From contig CAZJQP010000025.1 of assembly GCA_964548225.1 (NCBI GenBank), positions 1-54,383 of the forward strand: a stretch of 54,383 nucleotides of DNA. The letters are read 5' to 3'. Both the position numbers and the translations under genes were made by a program. The DNA comes from CALMEH01 sp964548225 (GTDB taxonomy: Bacteria; Acidobacteriota; Blastocatellia; Pyrinomonadales; Pyrinomonadaceae). Numbering within the stretch: the stretch's first letter is position 1; the number at the start of each line of letters is the position of its first letter. Under the pieces are notes generated by a model, which saw nothing but the letters and a program-made list of their open reading frames with translations, was not told the DNA's origin and did no database searches. This document shows positions 24,286-33,331 of this stretch, piece by piece.

Positions 24286-27171
24286 TTACTTAAACAATTT
24301 ATTCCATTCAAATGAAAGTCCGAACACAAAACTTCTGCCGGGAGCAGGCGCAGTTTGAAAATGTTCATAGAAAAAATTGTTCGTCAGATTGTCAATTCCG
24401 GTCGTGAACGTGAACTTATAGCGTTCTGCACGCCAGGTGTAACCGCCTCTGATAGTTTGTTTGTCAATCGGATTCAGATTGGCAAATGTGCCGAAATTAA
24501 CCAATGTCGTTCCGATAAAACTAAGTGGATCGGCGCGGGTTACACGATTCTGATGCCGCCAGAAATATTCAGCAAAAATTCTGCCGTCGCGGTCAAGATA
24601 TTGAACGCCGCCGATTATGCGAAACGGCGTAATATTAGCAAGCGGAAAATCATCGAGCGAACCTTTCAACGGAATCGGTGTAGTTGTTTTATTGTAAAGC
24701 AAATTGAACGCCGTAATCGCTTGCGGAAGCGGATCATTGTTTGTGCCGTGCTGTGTGCCAAGCGCGTAATAACCTGTTAAACTTCCGAAACTTCCAAGCG
24801 ACAAACTGCTTTCAGCAGTTGATTCCCACCCTGAAATTACATTCGACGTAGCATTGATGCGAGCGTTGATGCTGACTACCGCCTGACCGCTTATGCATCC
24901 GAAACCGACTGCTCCCGGACTTCCCGGAAGACTCGGCGGAATCGGCGCAACACAGTAATTTTGTGCCGGTGCGTAGGTTAGCAAATCCTCAATTTCGTTG
25001 CGAAAATATCCGAGCGAAAACGTAAAAAATTTCTGCTGAACTTTTACGCCGACATCGTAATTATTTCCTTTTTCGGGCAATAAATTCGGATTGCCGACAA
25101 CGAGCGAAGCAAAAAACGAGCCGGGTGAGAAATTACGAATCAAATAGCGTTCTGTGATTCCCGGTTCGCGGTAGCTGTTTGCCCAACGAAAATAAGGATT
25201 GATGCCGTAAGGAAGCCTTCCGACAACACCGAAACTGTATGTTACCGAACTGCGGTTTGACGTAACCGAACCTGTTCCGGCGGTCAGTCTCGTCAAATTC
25301 GGCAAAGCCGCCACGAGCGATGTTAAAGCCTGCGGATTCGCCGTCAAACCCGGAACTGCGGCATTAAGCGCGGCAAATTCCGTCGAAAGCGGAAAACCGT
25401 TTCCGGGAAGTCCCGACGTAACCCAATTATCGCGGCGCACACCGAAAGTAACGCGAACGTATTTAAATCGGTCTAATTCGGCTTGCGCGTAAATATTGTT
25501 ATCAGTGTAATTTGAAACCGGTGCACTCGCACCGATTGTCGGTGCAACGGTCGAACTTAAAGTCGTTGATAATCCCGGAATTGCTCCCGCACCGACAACG
25601 GGCGCAGAAAGAAAATAATCTCTCGAATTTTCTTTCGTTTTTCCACCGCCGACGGTTACAAATAAACCTTTGAACGGCGCAAATGTTGCTTGAATATCAA
25701 TGCCGTAGGTGTTCACCGTATTCAAATTATATGTGTAGCTTGCGCCCGTAATTGCCGGTGTAACGCCCGGAAGTGTGTTCGCACTGAAAATCGAGGGATT
25801 TCCCGTGAACGCGCCGGTTGCCGCAACATAACTTCCGCCGAATGTGCTGTTCAAATTAGCGTAGGTAAATTGATTCTGCGGAAAAGACAATTTTTGATGA
25901 AAATAATTGACCGAAGCTCGCGGAATGTATTTATTGATGTCTAAAACCTCGTAGCGACCGCCGAATTTAGTGAAATGTCTGAATGAGGTGTATCTTAACT
26001 GTGTTTCATATGGCGGACCCGAAAAAGCGTTGCCGATGTCATCGTCGTCCTGATTCAAAAATTTCCCGCGAATTGTATGATTTTCCCAAGGGAAAAACCA
26101 AATATCGAATTGTTTTCCGTTGCCGCGTCCTTGTCCGTTGCCGATTTTCGAGCCTTTCGGTAAAGCAAAAATGGGGTAACTACTGCCCGATTGAAATGTC
26201 GTTCCGGCAGCATTTGTCGGAAATTGACGGAAAAATGCGCCGATGGCAAGATTTTCCTGGATTGTAATATCGCCGTCGCCGATTTTGTAATTCGTATTTG
26301 AATTCATATTGAAACTGCCGCGAAAAGCCGCATATTTTGAACCCAAATTGAGCGTAACATTGCCGCGAGAGATTTCGCCGTTGCTGATATAACTTCCATC
26401 AAGCCGAAAACCGAGATTGAAGCCTGTCGGTGGAACAGAAGGACGTTTGGTAATCAAATTTATCGTGCCGCCGATAGCGTCCGAACCGTAAAGCGACGAC
26501 CCCGAACCGGACAAAACCTCGACTGCTTCGAGCTGTGTCGGATCAACAATCGAAACCGGAGGACCGCTTGCACCCGGATCGAATCGCGCATTATTCAGAC
26601 GTTCGCCGTCAATCACAATCAACACACGAGTCGAAGAAAATCCACGCAGACGCGGGCGTTCGCGTTGCGGATTGGTTTCGATAACTGTCAGATTCGGTGT
26701 GCGCTCCATTGCTTCAAACGTCGAACGCGGCAGACGTTGTTCGATGTTTTCGGCAGTCGTAACCGTAACGGTTTGCGGAACTTCCGCCGCAATTCGTTCC
26801 GTGCCTTTACCGGCAGTAACGGTTACAGTGTCTTGAATTGCGCCGGGCGCAAGCGAAAAATTCTGCGTCAGCGGAGCATCGCCGACCACGATTGATTCTG
26901 CGCTCGTGCCGAAACCCGAAGCTGTTGCTGAAAGACGATAGCTTCCTGCCGGCAAACCTGCAAACGAATAATTTCCGTTACCGTCCGTTACAGCGACAAC
27001 CTCACGACCGGAACCGAGATTCAAGGCTTTGACTGTTGCGCCGACAACCGCCGCTCCATTGGAATCGTTGACTGTGCCGCTGATTTTGCCTGTTTGGGCA
27101 AACGCTAATACGCCCCCAAAAACCAATAACGTAATTACTAAAAAAATCTTCCTTATTGACCTAACGAACAT
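24286..27171 (-). CDS. TonB-dependent receptor with carboxypeptidase-regulatory-like domain
   Basis: 961 residues, start after AAGGAG. Signal peptide to about residue 25 (LLVFGGVLAFAQ). Residues 28-115 form a CarboxypepD_reg-like beta sandwich (GKISGTVNDSNGAAVVGATV, GNYSFAGLPAGSYRL). A plug domain follows near 130-250 (QTVTVTTAENIEQRLPRSTF, RLRGFSSTRVLIVIDGERLN, SSLYGSDAIGGTINLITKRP), then a 22-strand-type barrel ending in an aromatic-rich strand (SFVFGLSFEWNKLF). It imports a scarce substrate across the outer membrane using TonB energy. Its promoter faces the operator at 27294, so it may be the uptake arm of the catabolic regulon; the site lies 123 bp from the start. Confidence 0.93.
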   Translation of the reverse strand: MFVRSIRKIFLVITLLVFGGVLAFAQTGKISGTVNDSNGAAVVGATVKALNLGSGREVVAVTDGNGNYSFAGLPAGSYRLSATASGFGTSAESIVVGDAPLTQNFSLAPGAIQDTVTVTAGKGTERIAAEVPQTVTVTTAENIEQRLPRSTFEAMERTPNLTVIETNPQRERPRLRGFSSTRVLIVIDGERLNNARFDPGASGPPVSIVDPTQLEAVEVLSGSGSSLYGSDAIGGTINLITKRPSVPPTGFNLGFRLDGSYISNGEISRGNVTLNLGSKYAAFRGSFNMNSNTNYKIGDGDITIQENLAIGAFFRQFPTNAAGTTFQSGSSYPIFALPKGSKIGNGQGRGNGKQFDIWFFPWENHTIRGKFLNQDDDDIGNAFSGPPYETQLRYTSFRHFTKFGGRYEVLDINKYIPRASVNYFHQKLSFPQNQFTYANLNSTFGGSYVAATGAFTGNPSIFSANTLPGVTPAITGASYTYNLNTVNTYGIDIQATFAPFKGLFVTVGGGKTKENSRDYFLSAPVVGAGAIPGLSTTLSSTVAPTIGASAPVSNYTDNNIYAQAELDRFKYVRVTFGVRRDNWVTSGLPGNGFPLSTEFAALNAAVPGLTANPQALTSLVAALPNLTRLTAGTGSVTSNRSSVTYSFGVVGRLPYGINPYFRWANSYREPGITERYLIRNFSPGSFFASLVVGNPNLLPEKGNNYDVGVKVQQKFFTFSLGYFRNEIEDLLTYAPAQNYCVAPIPPSLPGSPGAVGFGCISGQAVVSINARINATSNVISGWESTAESSLSLGSFGSLTGYYALGTQHGTNNDPLPQAITAFNLLYNKTTTPIPLKGSLDDFPLANITPFRIIGGVQYLDRDGRIFAEYFWRHQNRVTRADPLSFIGTTLVNFGTFANLNPIDKQTIRGGYTWRAERYKFTFTTGIDNLTNNFFYEHFQTAPAPGRSFVFGLSFEWNKLFK

Positions 27172-27293
27172 ATTTTGCTCCTTAATTTTATTGATTGGAA
27201 AAGATTTGTGCTAAATAGCAGACAAACTTTTTTCAACTTTGTTGTTGACGAAAAACCTATTATTTGGCAATGTATTGTTTATAACGATGACTT

Positions 27294-27317
27294 ATTTGTT
27301 ATAAACTAATAACAAAT
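27294..27317. promoter_or_regulatory. Palindromic operator between TonB receptor and citryl-CoA-lyase-like gene
   Basis: Nine-bp arms ATTTGTTAT and ATAACAAAT around AAACTA, in the divergent gap 27172-27349. A further TTATAAC half-site lies at about 27279-27285, so the regulator could bind cooperatively and act in both directions. Confidence 0.75.
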
Positions 27318-27349
27318 TTTTGTCAATAGATTGAGTGAATTTTTTACAA

Positions 27350-28141
27350 ATGTCAAACAGCCGAAAAACATCAATTTCGTGGGTTGAAGCCGAAAAAATA
27401 ACTCTGCGCGGTTATGCAATTGAAGATTTAATCGGGCGCATTTCTTTAGGCGAAACGATTTTTTTGCTTTTGATGGGCGAAATGCCAACGAAAAATCAGG
27501 CGAAAATGCTCGAAGCGATTTTGGTTTCGGTCATTGACCACGGCGTTCGCCCGCCTTCGACGATTGCCGCCGTAACCGTTGCAAATACGGGCGCAAGTTT
27601 GAATTCAGCAGTTGCGGCGGGAATTTTGGCAATCAATAAATTTCACGGCGGCGCGATTGAAGATGCAATGCAGGCAATCACCGAAACGGTCGAAATTCAA
27701 ACGAAAGAAAATCTCTCGGCAGTTGAAGCGGCTGAGAAAATCGTGCAAAATTACAAGTCCGAAGGAAAACGGATTTCCGGCTTCGGACACCGTTTTCACG
27801 CGGCAGACCCGCGCACCGTTCGATTGTTTGAATTGGCGAAAGAGTTGAAAATTGCGGGGAAATTTGTCGAACAAGCAGAAGTTTTAGAAAAAGTTTTAAC
27901 GGAAAAATCGGGCAGAAATCTGCCAATAAACGCTGATGGCGCGATTGCCGTTTTGCTTTGTGAAATGAATTTTCCGCCGAAAACGGCAAACGGAATTTTT
28001 ATGATTGCGCGTGTCGCCGGATTGGTTGCACACGCAACCGAAGAACAAGAACGAAATCCGCCGATGCGGACAGTTTCGGTTGAGGATTACGAATACGACG
28101 GCGAAAAAGAAAAGAAATTGTCCATAAATGAACACGGATGA
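27350..28141 (+). CDS. Short citrate-synthase-fold lyase (citryl-CoA-lyase-like)
   Basis: 263 residues from ATG 27350; a GTG at 27335 is an alternative. It keeps the citrate-synthase catalytic set: H99 (KFHGGA), H147 (GFGHRFH), D196 (NADGAIAVLLC) and R221 (ARVAGLVAH). It lacks the N-terminal domain of full citrate synthases (about 430 aa). This size and the NxDG motif match the citryl-CoA lyase half of ATP-citrate lyase and stand-alone citryl-CoA lyases. It should cleave a 3-hydroxy-3-carboxy-acyl-CoA into an acyl-CoA and an oxoacid. It leads a plus-strand gene series with LeuCD and SucCD homologues, and overlaps the next gene by 14 bp. Confidence 0.85.
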   Translation: MSNSRKTSISWVEAEKITLRGYAIEDLIGRISLGETIFLLLMGEMPTKNQAKMLEAILVSVIDHGVRPPSTIAAVTVANTGASLNSAVAAGILAINKFHGGAIEDAMQAITETVEIQTKENLSAVEAAEKIVQNYKSEGKRISGFGHRFHAADPRTVRLFELAKELKIAGKFVEQAEVLEKVLTEKSGRNLPINADGAIAVLLCEMNFPPKTANGIFMIARVAGLVAHATEEQERNPPMRTVSVEDYEYDGEKEKKLSINEHG

Positions 28142-28544
28142 CAACAATTTGATTCTCGGGAAAAAGACTAGAGAGAAGCTCATAAGCGATTACGACACGA
28201 GAAACTTACAGTCTTTTTTCAGTTATGTTGTTTTCATCGCAGGCATTATCGCAATGTTCTTTTTTACAAAAAACGGACAACAAGAAATCGGGTTAATTAC
28301 TGTCGTAGTCGGTTCTTTTTTATCAATGATTTTATATTATCTGGGAAGCAGATGCCCGATTTGCGACAAACTAAAAAATCTAAGTCATAGGACTTGGGGA
28401 ATTTTTTCATACAATAAAGGACGAATTATTTGCAAAACCTGTCATTTAGAAGATGATCAAATGCACAAATATTTTGATTTGTTAATTAGAAATGTCGAAA
28501 TAAACAAAGAAACGATTGCACAGTTTAATAAACGCGATTTGTAA
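28128..28544 (+). CDS. Two-TM membrane protein with CxxC zinc knuckles
   Basis: 138 residues. Two predicted TM helices (FFSYVVFIAGIIAMFFF, GLITVVVGSFLSMILYYLG) near 30-75 are followed by CPIC and CKTC pairs, a likely zinc or redox site. Overlaps the citryl-CoA-lyase-like stop by 14 bp. Its composition is more A/T-rich than its neighbours. Function not recognised. Confidence 0.7.
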   Translation: MNTDDNNLILGKKTREKLISDYDTRNLQSFFSYVVFIAGIIAMFFFTKNGQQEIGLITVVVGSFLSMILYYLGSRCPICDKLKNLSHRTWGIFSYNKGRIICKTCHLEDDQMHKYFDLLIRNVEINKETIAQFNKRDL

Positions 28545-28556
28545 AATTTACGAACG

Positions 28557-29081
28557 ATGAAAAAAAGCAAGATTTTACTAATTTTAATTTTAATTTCGAG
28601 CTTCGCTTTGAGCGTTTCGGCGCAAAAATCGGGGGCGGCTGAAACTGTGAAATCGTTTTATGTTTTTCATAATTTGCGTTCGGGGCTTTTCAGTTTGCAC
28701 GAAGTAAATCTGCGGCGAAAATGGTTCACTGCGGAGCTTTACAAATTGTTTGTGAACGAACTCAAACGCGAAGATGAATTTACGAAAAAAAATCCGACGG
28801 AAAAACCGCATTACGGCGATGGTTTTCCGCTTCAACCGTTTTCGGAATGCGTTGACGGCGAAAAGGTGATTATTAACACTTTTGAAGTCAAAGAAATTTC
28901 GTCCGACCCATCGAAAGCAACGGTTGAAGTAAAATTTTATTCGCCCGAAAAATGTGAAAGGAAATTGATTGATACTTACAAGGTCGAGTTGGTCAAAGTC
29001 AAAAATTCGTGGCTCATAAATGATTGGATATACTCTGATAACAAAAGACTTACGGACGATTTGAAACGAAAAGATTATTGA
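28557..29081 (+). CDS. Secreted DUF3828-like protein
   Basis: 174 residues with signal peptide MKKSKILLILILISSFALSVSAQ. SAAETVKSFYVFHNLRSG-like start, a central KPHYGDGFPLQPFSECVDGE, and the tail YKVELVKVKNSWLINDWIY fit the DUF3828/NTF2-like fold of periplasmic proteins with an end-domain KVxxxWLIxDI. Role unknown. It ends 2 bp before the HD-domain gene start. Confidence 0.7.
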   Translation: MKKSKILLILILISSFALSVSAQKSGAAETVKSFYVFHNLRSGLFSLHEVNLRRKWFTAELYKLFVNELKREDEFTKKNPTEKPHYGDGFPLQPFSECVDGEKVIINTFEVKEISSDPSKATVEVKFYSPEKCERKLIDTYKVELVKVKNSWLINDWIYSDNKRLTDDLKRKDY

Positions 29082-29083
29082 TT

Positions 29084-29653
29084 ATGCAAACACAAACGGA
29101 ACAAACGATGAAGGAAAAAATAGTCGAAACGATACCGGAAATTAAATTGATAAAAGACGCAGATTTGCGCGAAAAAACCGTGCAGGTTTGGGAAGATGCT
29201 CTCACCGAAGGCGGCTGGACGCTCGAAGCACTTCACAAAATGCCGTTCAGTATTTTTGTTGAAAATTGCAATATTTCGTTTATCGAGCATGTGCGAACGG
29301 TTTGCAAAATGTGCATTGCGGTTGCCGATGTTTTGCAAGAATCTTACGGAACGCGCTCAAATATTAATTATGATTATTTGATTTCCGGCGCGTTATTGGC
29401 TGATGTCGGCAAGCTCATCGAATATGAAGAACATGACGGAAAAATTACTAAAGCCGGACGCGGACAACATTTGCGGCATCCGTTCACGGGTGTTGCAATG
29501 AGCCATTTTCGCGGCATTCCGGCGGAAGTTCAGCACATTATCGCTACGCATTCCAAAGAAGGCGAACTGATGATTCGCTCCAACGAATCAGTGATTTTTC
29601 ATCACGCTGATTTTATTGATTTCGATTTGGTCAGCAAAAAAAGACCTTTTTAA
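29084..29653 (+). CDS. HD-domain protein with substituted HD motif
   Basis: 189 residues from ATG 29084. Metal-dependent phosphohydrolase-like pattern: His in FIEHVRTV, then LLADVGKLIEY where the signature HD is usual, GQHLRHPFTGVAM, HIIATHSKEGEL and the closing FHHADFIDFD. The His of the HD pair is Ala, the Asp is kept, so metal binding may be altered. Such proteins are found in catabolic operons and may act as hydrolases on CoA-linked or N-containing intermediates. Followed by an inverted repeat and PrpD. Confidence 0.8.
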   Translation: MQTQTEQTMKEKIVETIPEIKLIKDADLREKTVQVWEDALTEGGWTLEALHKMPFSIFVENCNISFIEHVRTVCKMCIAVADVLQESYGTRSNINYDYLISGALLADVGKLIEYEEHDGKITKAGRGQHLRHPFTGVAMSHFRGIPAEVQHIIATHSKEGELMIRSNESVIFHHADFIDFDLVSKKRPF

Positions 29654-29747
29654 CGCAGAGGAGCAAGGATGCAAAGGCGCAAATGTTTCATAAAATCTTG
29701 CTAAAAAATCCTTTGCGTCTTTGCGCCTTTGCGTCTTTGCGTTAAAA
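29647..29747. repeat. Inverted repeat (GCAAAGGCGCAAA words)
   Basis: Left arm 29647-29683 (degenerate), right arm 29711-29747 built from CTTTGCG words. The same words reappear inside the SucC-like coding sequence at 34521-34560 and in the gap at 38164-38240. Confidence 0.8.
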
Positions 29748-29751
29748 AGAT

Positions 29752-31122
29752 ATGCAAAAAACAATTTCTCAAATTTGGGCGGAATACGCCGTTAACCTGA
29801 CCTTTGAAGATTTGTCGGCGGAAGCAATTTTGGCGGCAAAGATGTTTATTTATGACAGTTTCGGCTGTGCGCTCGGCGGTTCTAAGACGGAAGATTTTCA
29901 TATTTTGGAAGCCGTTTTTAGCGAAATCGGCGGACGTGGCGAGTGTTCTGTTATCGGTTCAAATTTGAAAACCGATGTCCGAAGTGCGAGTCTTATCAAT
30001 GGTTTAGCGATTCGCGCACTTGATTATAACGACGTTTATTGGAAACAAGATCCGTCGCATCCGTCAGATTTATTACCGGCGGCGTTTTGTGTCGGCGAAC
30101 GCGAAAATCGGAGCGGAAAAGATTTGCTTGTCGCAACCGTAATTGCTTACGAACTCGAAATGCGAATTATGGAATCGGCGTTTCCGGGCGTTCGTGAACT
30201 TGGACTTCATCACGCAACTTTGACGCAGTTTGTTTCACCCGTTGTTGCAGGGAAAATGTTGAATTTGAACGCCGAACAAATTGCAAACGCGCTCGGCATC
30301 GGCGCGTCGCACAACGTAACTTTGGGCGCGGTTACAGCCGGAACTCTGACGATGATGAAAAATACGGTTGACCCGATGGCAACCGAAGCCGGAGTTTTTG
30401 CCGCACTTCTCGCGCAAAAAGGCTACCAAGGCACAACGCCGATTTTTGAAGGACGTGAGGGGCTTTTTGACGCAATCGGCGACAAATGGAAACCCGAAGT
30501 TTTGACCGAAAATCTCGGCAAAACCTTTAAAATTGTTGATTGTTCAATTAAACCTTTTCCGTGCGAAGCCTTGACACACGCACCAATTTCCGCCGTTTTG
30601 GATTTGGTTTTAGCGCACAATTTACAACCCGAACAAATCGAATCAATCGAAATTCACACGCTCAAACGCGCTGCCGAAATTCTCGCGGACGAGAAAAAAT
30701 ACATCATTGATTCACGCGAAACCGCCGACCACAGCTTGCCGTATTGCATCGCGGCGGCAGTTGTCAGAAGAAAATTAACGCCAAACGAATTTAACAAAGA
30801 ATCGCTTGCAGACGCACAGATTTTGGAAACTGTTCCGAAAGTCAAAGCCGTTCTCGAACCGTCGTTTGAATCGCGTTTTCCGGCTGAACAACCGTGCAAG
30901 GTTTCGATAAATCTGACCAACGGCGAAACTCTCACAAAAGAACGCGCCTATCCGAAAGGCGATCCGCGCGACCAACTTTCAACCGAAGAATTAAAGGAAA
31001 AATTTTCGATTTTAGCCGAAGATATTTTGGATGAATCTCAAAAAGAAGCAGTTTATAATGCAGTTTATGATTTGGAAAACGTCCGCGAAATCGGTAATTT
31101 GATGCGATTGTTAGTGAAATAA
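29752..31122 (+). CDS. MmgE/PrpD family protein
   Basis: 456 residues, full length. Family marks: IYDSFGCALGGS, LINGLAIRALDYND with DPSHPSD, ALGIGASHN, MKNTVDPMATEAGVFAALLA, KPFPCEALTHAPISAVLDL. Members dehydrate 2-methylcitrate, decarboxylate cis-aconitate or epimerise iminodisuccinate. In front of LeuCD-type hydro-lyase it most likely handles a tricarboxylate or substituted malate. Exact substrate not readable. ATG 29752 follows the repeat directly without a clear Shine-Dalgarno. Confidence 0.9.
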   Translation: MQKTISQIWAEYAVNLTFEDLSAEAILAAKMFIYDSFGCALGGSKTEDFHILEAVFSEIGGRGECSVIGSNLKTDVRSASLINGLAIRALDYNDVYWKQDPSHPSDLLPAAFCVGERENRSGKDLLVATVIAYELEMRIMESAFPGVRELGLHHATLTQFVSPVVAGKMLNLNAEQIANALGIGASHNVTLGAVTAGTLTMMKNTVDPMATEAGVFAALLAQKGYQGTTPIFEGREGLFDAIGDKWKPEVLTENLGKTFKIVDCSIKPFPCEALTHAPISAVLDLVLAHNLQPEQIESIEIHTLKRAAEILADEKKYIIDSRETADHSLPYCIAAAVVRRKLTPNEFNKESLADAQILETVPKVKAVLEPSFESRFPAEQPCKVSINLTNGETLTKERAYPKGDPRDQLSTEELKEKFSILAEDILDESQKEAVYNAVYDLENVREIGNLMRLLVK

Positions 31123-31200
31123 TTTTGTCTGCGAAACATACGAAATATACGAAAAAGATTTGATTTAATTTCGTTTTTTTCCTATGCTTCGCAGGCAAAA
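31123..31200. repeat. Imperfect inverted repeat (TTGCCTGCGAA family)
   Basis: Left TGTCTGCGAAACATACGAAA at about 31126-31145, right arm complementary near 31169-31199. Same family as the perfect repeat at 8552-8631. Confidence 0.65.
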
Positions 31201-31207
31201 AATCTTA

Positions 31208-32608
31208 ATGAAAACGCTTTACGACAAAATTTGGGACGCGCACACGGTTTATGCCGAGGAGGGAAAACCTTCACTGATGTATGTTGATTTGCATCTCGTT
31301 CACGAAGTTACAACGCCGCAGGCTTTCGATGGTTTGCGCGAAAAAAACCGCAAAGTGCGCCGACCTGATTTGACTATCGGAACGCTTGATCATTCGATTC
31401 CGACGAAAAATATTTTTGGTAAAATCAAAGACGAATTTGCCGCCAAACAAATCGAAGTTTTCCGCGAAAATTGCAAAAAAAATAACATAAAATTTTTCGA
31501 CATCGGCGCACAGCATCAAGGCATCGTCCACGTTTTCGCGCCCGAATTGGGACTTTCACAACCCGGAATGACGATTGTTTGCGGCGATTCCCACACTTCA
31601 ACACACGGCGCATTCGGCGCGTTGGCGTTTGGAATTGGAACAAGCGAAGTCGAGCAAGTTCTTGCAACACAATGTTTACAACAAACGAAATCAAAAAATC
31701 TTTTGATAAAAATTAACGGGAAATTACCTTTCGGCGTTACGGCGAAAGATTTGGTTTTGCATATCATCGGTGAAATCGGCACAGACGGCGCGAACGGTTT
31801 TGTAATCGAATATGCAGGTGAAGCGATTGAAAATCTTTCGATGGAAGCACGAATGACCATCTGCAATATGTCAATCGAAGCCGGAGCGCGTGCCGGAATG
31901 ATTGCGCCCGATGCGGTAACTTTTGAATATTTGAAAGATAAGTTTTACGCGCCGAAAGGTGAAAATTGGGAAAAAGCGGTTGAATTTTGGCAAACTTTGC
32001 CAAGTGATAAAAACGCAGTTTTTGATAAAACAATCGAAATCGAAGCCGAAACGCTCGAACCTTTTGTAACTTGGGGAACAACGCCCGCGATGAGTGCGAA
32101 AATCAGCGAAAAAGTCCCCGAATTTTCGGAAACGAAAATGGAGCGACAATCTTACGAACGCGCTTTGAATTATATGGCTTTACAGCCGTCGCAACAGATT
32201 AAAGAAATCGAAATAAACCGCGCATTTATCGGCAGTTGCACAAATTCGCGGATTGAAGATTTACGCACCGCCGCGCAAATTATCAAGGGCTACAAAGTTC
32301 ATAAAAGAGTTTCTGCAATGATTGTTCCGGGTTCGCAAACTGTCAAAAAACAAGCCGAATCAGAAGGAATTGCACAGATTTTTATTGATGCGGGTTTTGA
32401 TTGGCGCGAATCGGGCTGTTCGATGTGCGTGGCGATGAACGACGATTTTTTGCTTGCAGGAGAACGCTGTGCTTCAACGTCAAATCGAAATTTTGAGGGC
32501 AGACAAGGGCGCGGCGGCAGAACGCATCTCGCCTCACCCGCAATGGTCGCGGCGGCGGCAATTTGCGGGCATTTTACGGATGTCAGAGATTGGAAAATGA
32601 AAAAATGA
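31208..32608 (+). CDS. leuC: Aconitase-family large subunit (LeuC-like)
   Basis: 466 residues from ATG 31208 (MKTLYDKIWDAHTVYAEEGK). Iron-sulfur ligands occur in GSCTNSR near 342 and the CSMC pair near 403-406. LDHSIPT, CGDSHTSTHGAFGALAFGIG and ASTSNRNFEGRQGRGGRTH are class hallmarks. It dehydrates/hydrates malate-type acids (isopropylmalate, citramalate, dimethylmalate). No leuA or leuB is present here, so it may be the catabolic rather than the leucine enzyme. LeuD follows after an inverted repeat. Confidence 0.92.
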   Translation: MKTLYDKIWDAHTVYAEEGKPSLMYVDLHLVHEVTTPQAFDGLREKNRKVRRPDLTIGTLDHSIPTKNIFGKIKDEFAAKQIEVFRENCKKNNIKFFDIGAQHQGIVHVFAPELGLSQPGMTIVCGDSHTSTHGAFGALAFGIGTSEVEQVLATQCLQQTKSKNLLIKINGKLPFGVTAKDLVLHIIGEIGTDGANGFVIEYAGEAIENLSMEARMTICNMSIEAGARAGMIAPDAVTFEYLKDKFYAPKGENWEKAVEFWQTLPSDKNAVFDKTIEIEAETLEPFVTWGTTPAMSAKISEKVPEFSETKMERQSYERALNYMALQPSQQIKEIEINRAFIGSCTNSRIEDLRTAAQIIKGYKVHKRVSAMIVPGSQTVKKQAESEGIAQIFIDAGFDWRESGCSMCVAMNDDFLLAGERCASTSNRNFEGRQGRGGRTHLASPAMVAAAAICGHFTDVRDWKMKK

Positions 32609-32666
32609 TCTTTGATTTTTGATCTTTGACCTTTCAAAAATCAAAAATCAAAGATCCAAGATCAAA
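32603..32666. repeat. Inverted repeat (AAAAATCAAAGATC words)
   Basis: Built from GATCTTTGATTTTTGATC on the left and its complement-like words on the right. It overlaps the leuC stop and reaches the leuD start codon. The word AAAAATCAAAAATC reappears in the SucC-like gene at 34079-34111. Confidence 0.75.
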
Positions 32667-33272
32667 ATGAAAAAATTCACCAAACATAAAGGTAAAACAG
32701 CAGCAATTTTCCAGCCGAATATTGATACTGACCAGATTTTGCCAAAGCAATTTTTGAAGCGCATTACAAAAAGCGGCTACGGAGATTTTTTGTTTTATGA
32801 TTGGCGTTTTGACGAAAATGGTGCGGAAAAATCGGACTTTGTTTTGAATCAGCCTAGTTTTCGTGATGCTTCGATTTTGCTTACCGGAAAAAATTTCGGC
32901 GGTGGAAGTTCACGCGAACACGCACCTTGGGCTTTGGCGGATTTCGGTTTTCGCGTCATTATTGCGCCTTCGTTCGGTGAGATTTTTTTCAATAATTGTT
33001 TCAAAACCGGACTTTTGCCGATTGTTTTAGACGAAAAACAAGTCGCCGAATTGGTCGAAAAAACTGGCATAATCAAAAATTATTCGCTGACGATTAATCT
33101 GGAAACGCAGGAAATAACGGATGAAAAATCTTTTCTCATAAATTTTGAAGTTGACGATTTTCGGCGCGAATGTCTGCTTAATGGTTGGGATGACATCGGT
33201 TTGATTTTAAAACACGAATCAAAAATCAACGAATTTGAACTTCAAAGACCAAATTGGACGCTTTCTGTTTAA
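32667..33272 (+). CDS. leuD: Aconitase-family small subunit (LeuD-like)
   Basis: 201 residues from ATG 32667 (MKKFTKHKGKTAAIFQPNID); the open frame to 32619 is only repeat-derived. DTDQILPKQFLKRI, FGGGSSREHAPWALADFGFR and SFGEIFFNNCFKTGLLPI are the swivelling-domain motifs that complete the LeuC active site. Works as a heterodimer with the preceding gene. Confidence 0.92.
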   Translation: MKKFTKHKGKTAAIFQPNIDTDQILPKQFLKRITKSGYGDFLFYDWRFDENGAEKSDFVLNQPSFRDASILLTGKNFGGGSSREHAPWALADFGFRVIIAPSFGEIFFNNCFKTGLLPIVLDEKQVAELVEKTGIIKNYSLTINLETQEITDEKSFLINFEVDDFRRECLLNGWDDIGLILKHESKINEFELQRPNWTLSV

Positions 33273-33294
33273 TTTTCAAATAGACATTTCTAAT

Positions 33295-33322
33295 AAATTT
33301 GTTATAAACTTATAACAAATTT
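33295..33322. promoter_or_regulatory. Perfect 28-bp palindromic operator upstream of SucC-like gene
   Basis: Thirteen-bp perfect arms (AAATTTGTTATAA and its complement) around AC. The core GTTAT/ATAAC is at 33301-33305 and 33312-33316. It ends 9 bp before the GTG start. Best-conserved copy of the six and so taken as the reference. Confidence 0.85.
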
Positions 33323-33331
33323 TGAAATCCT

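Noticed and set aside
31208..33272. Leucine biosynthesis operon
   Set aside because: No leuA, leuB or ilv genes nearby; context is catabolic. Gene symbols are by homology only.
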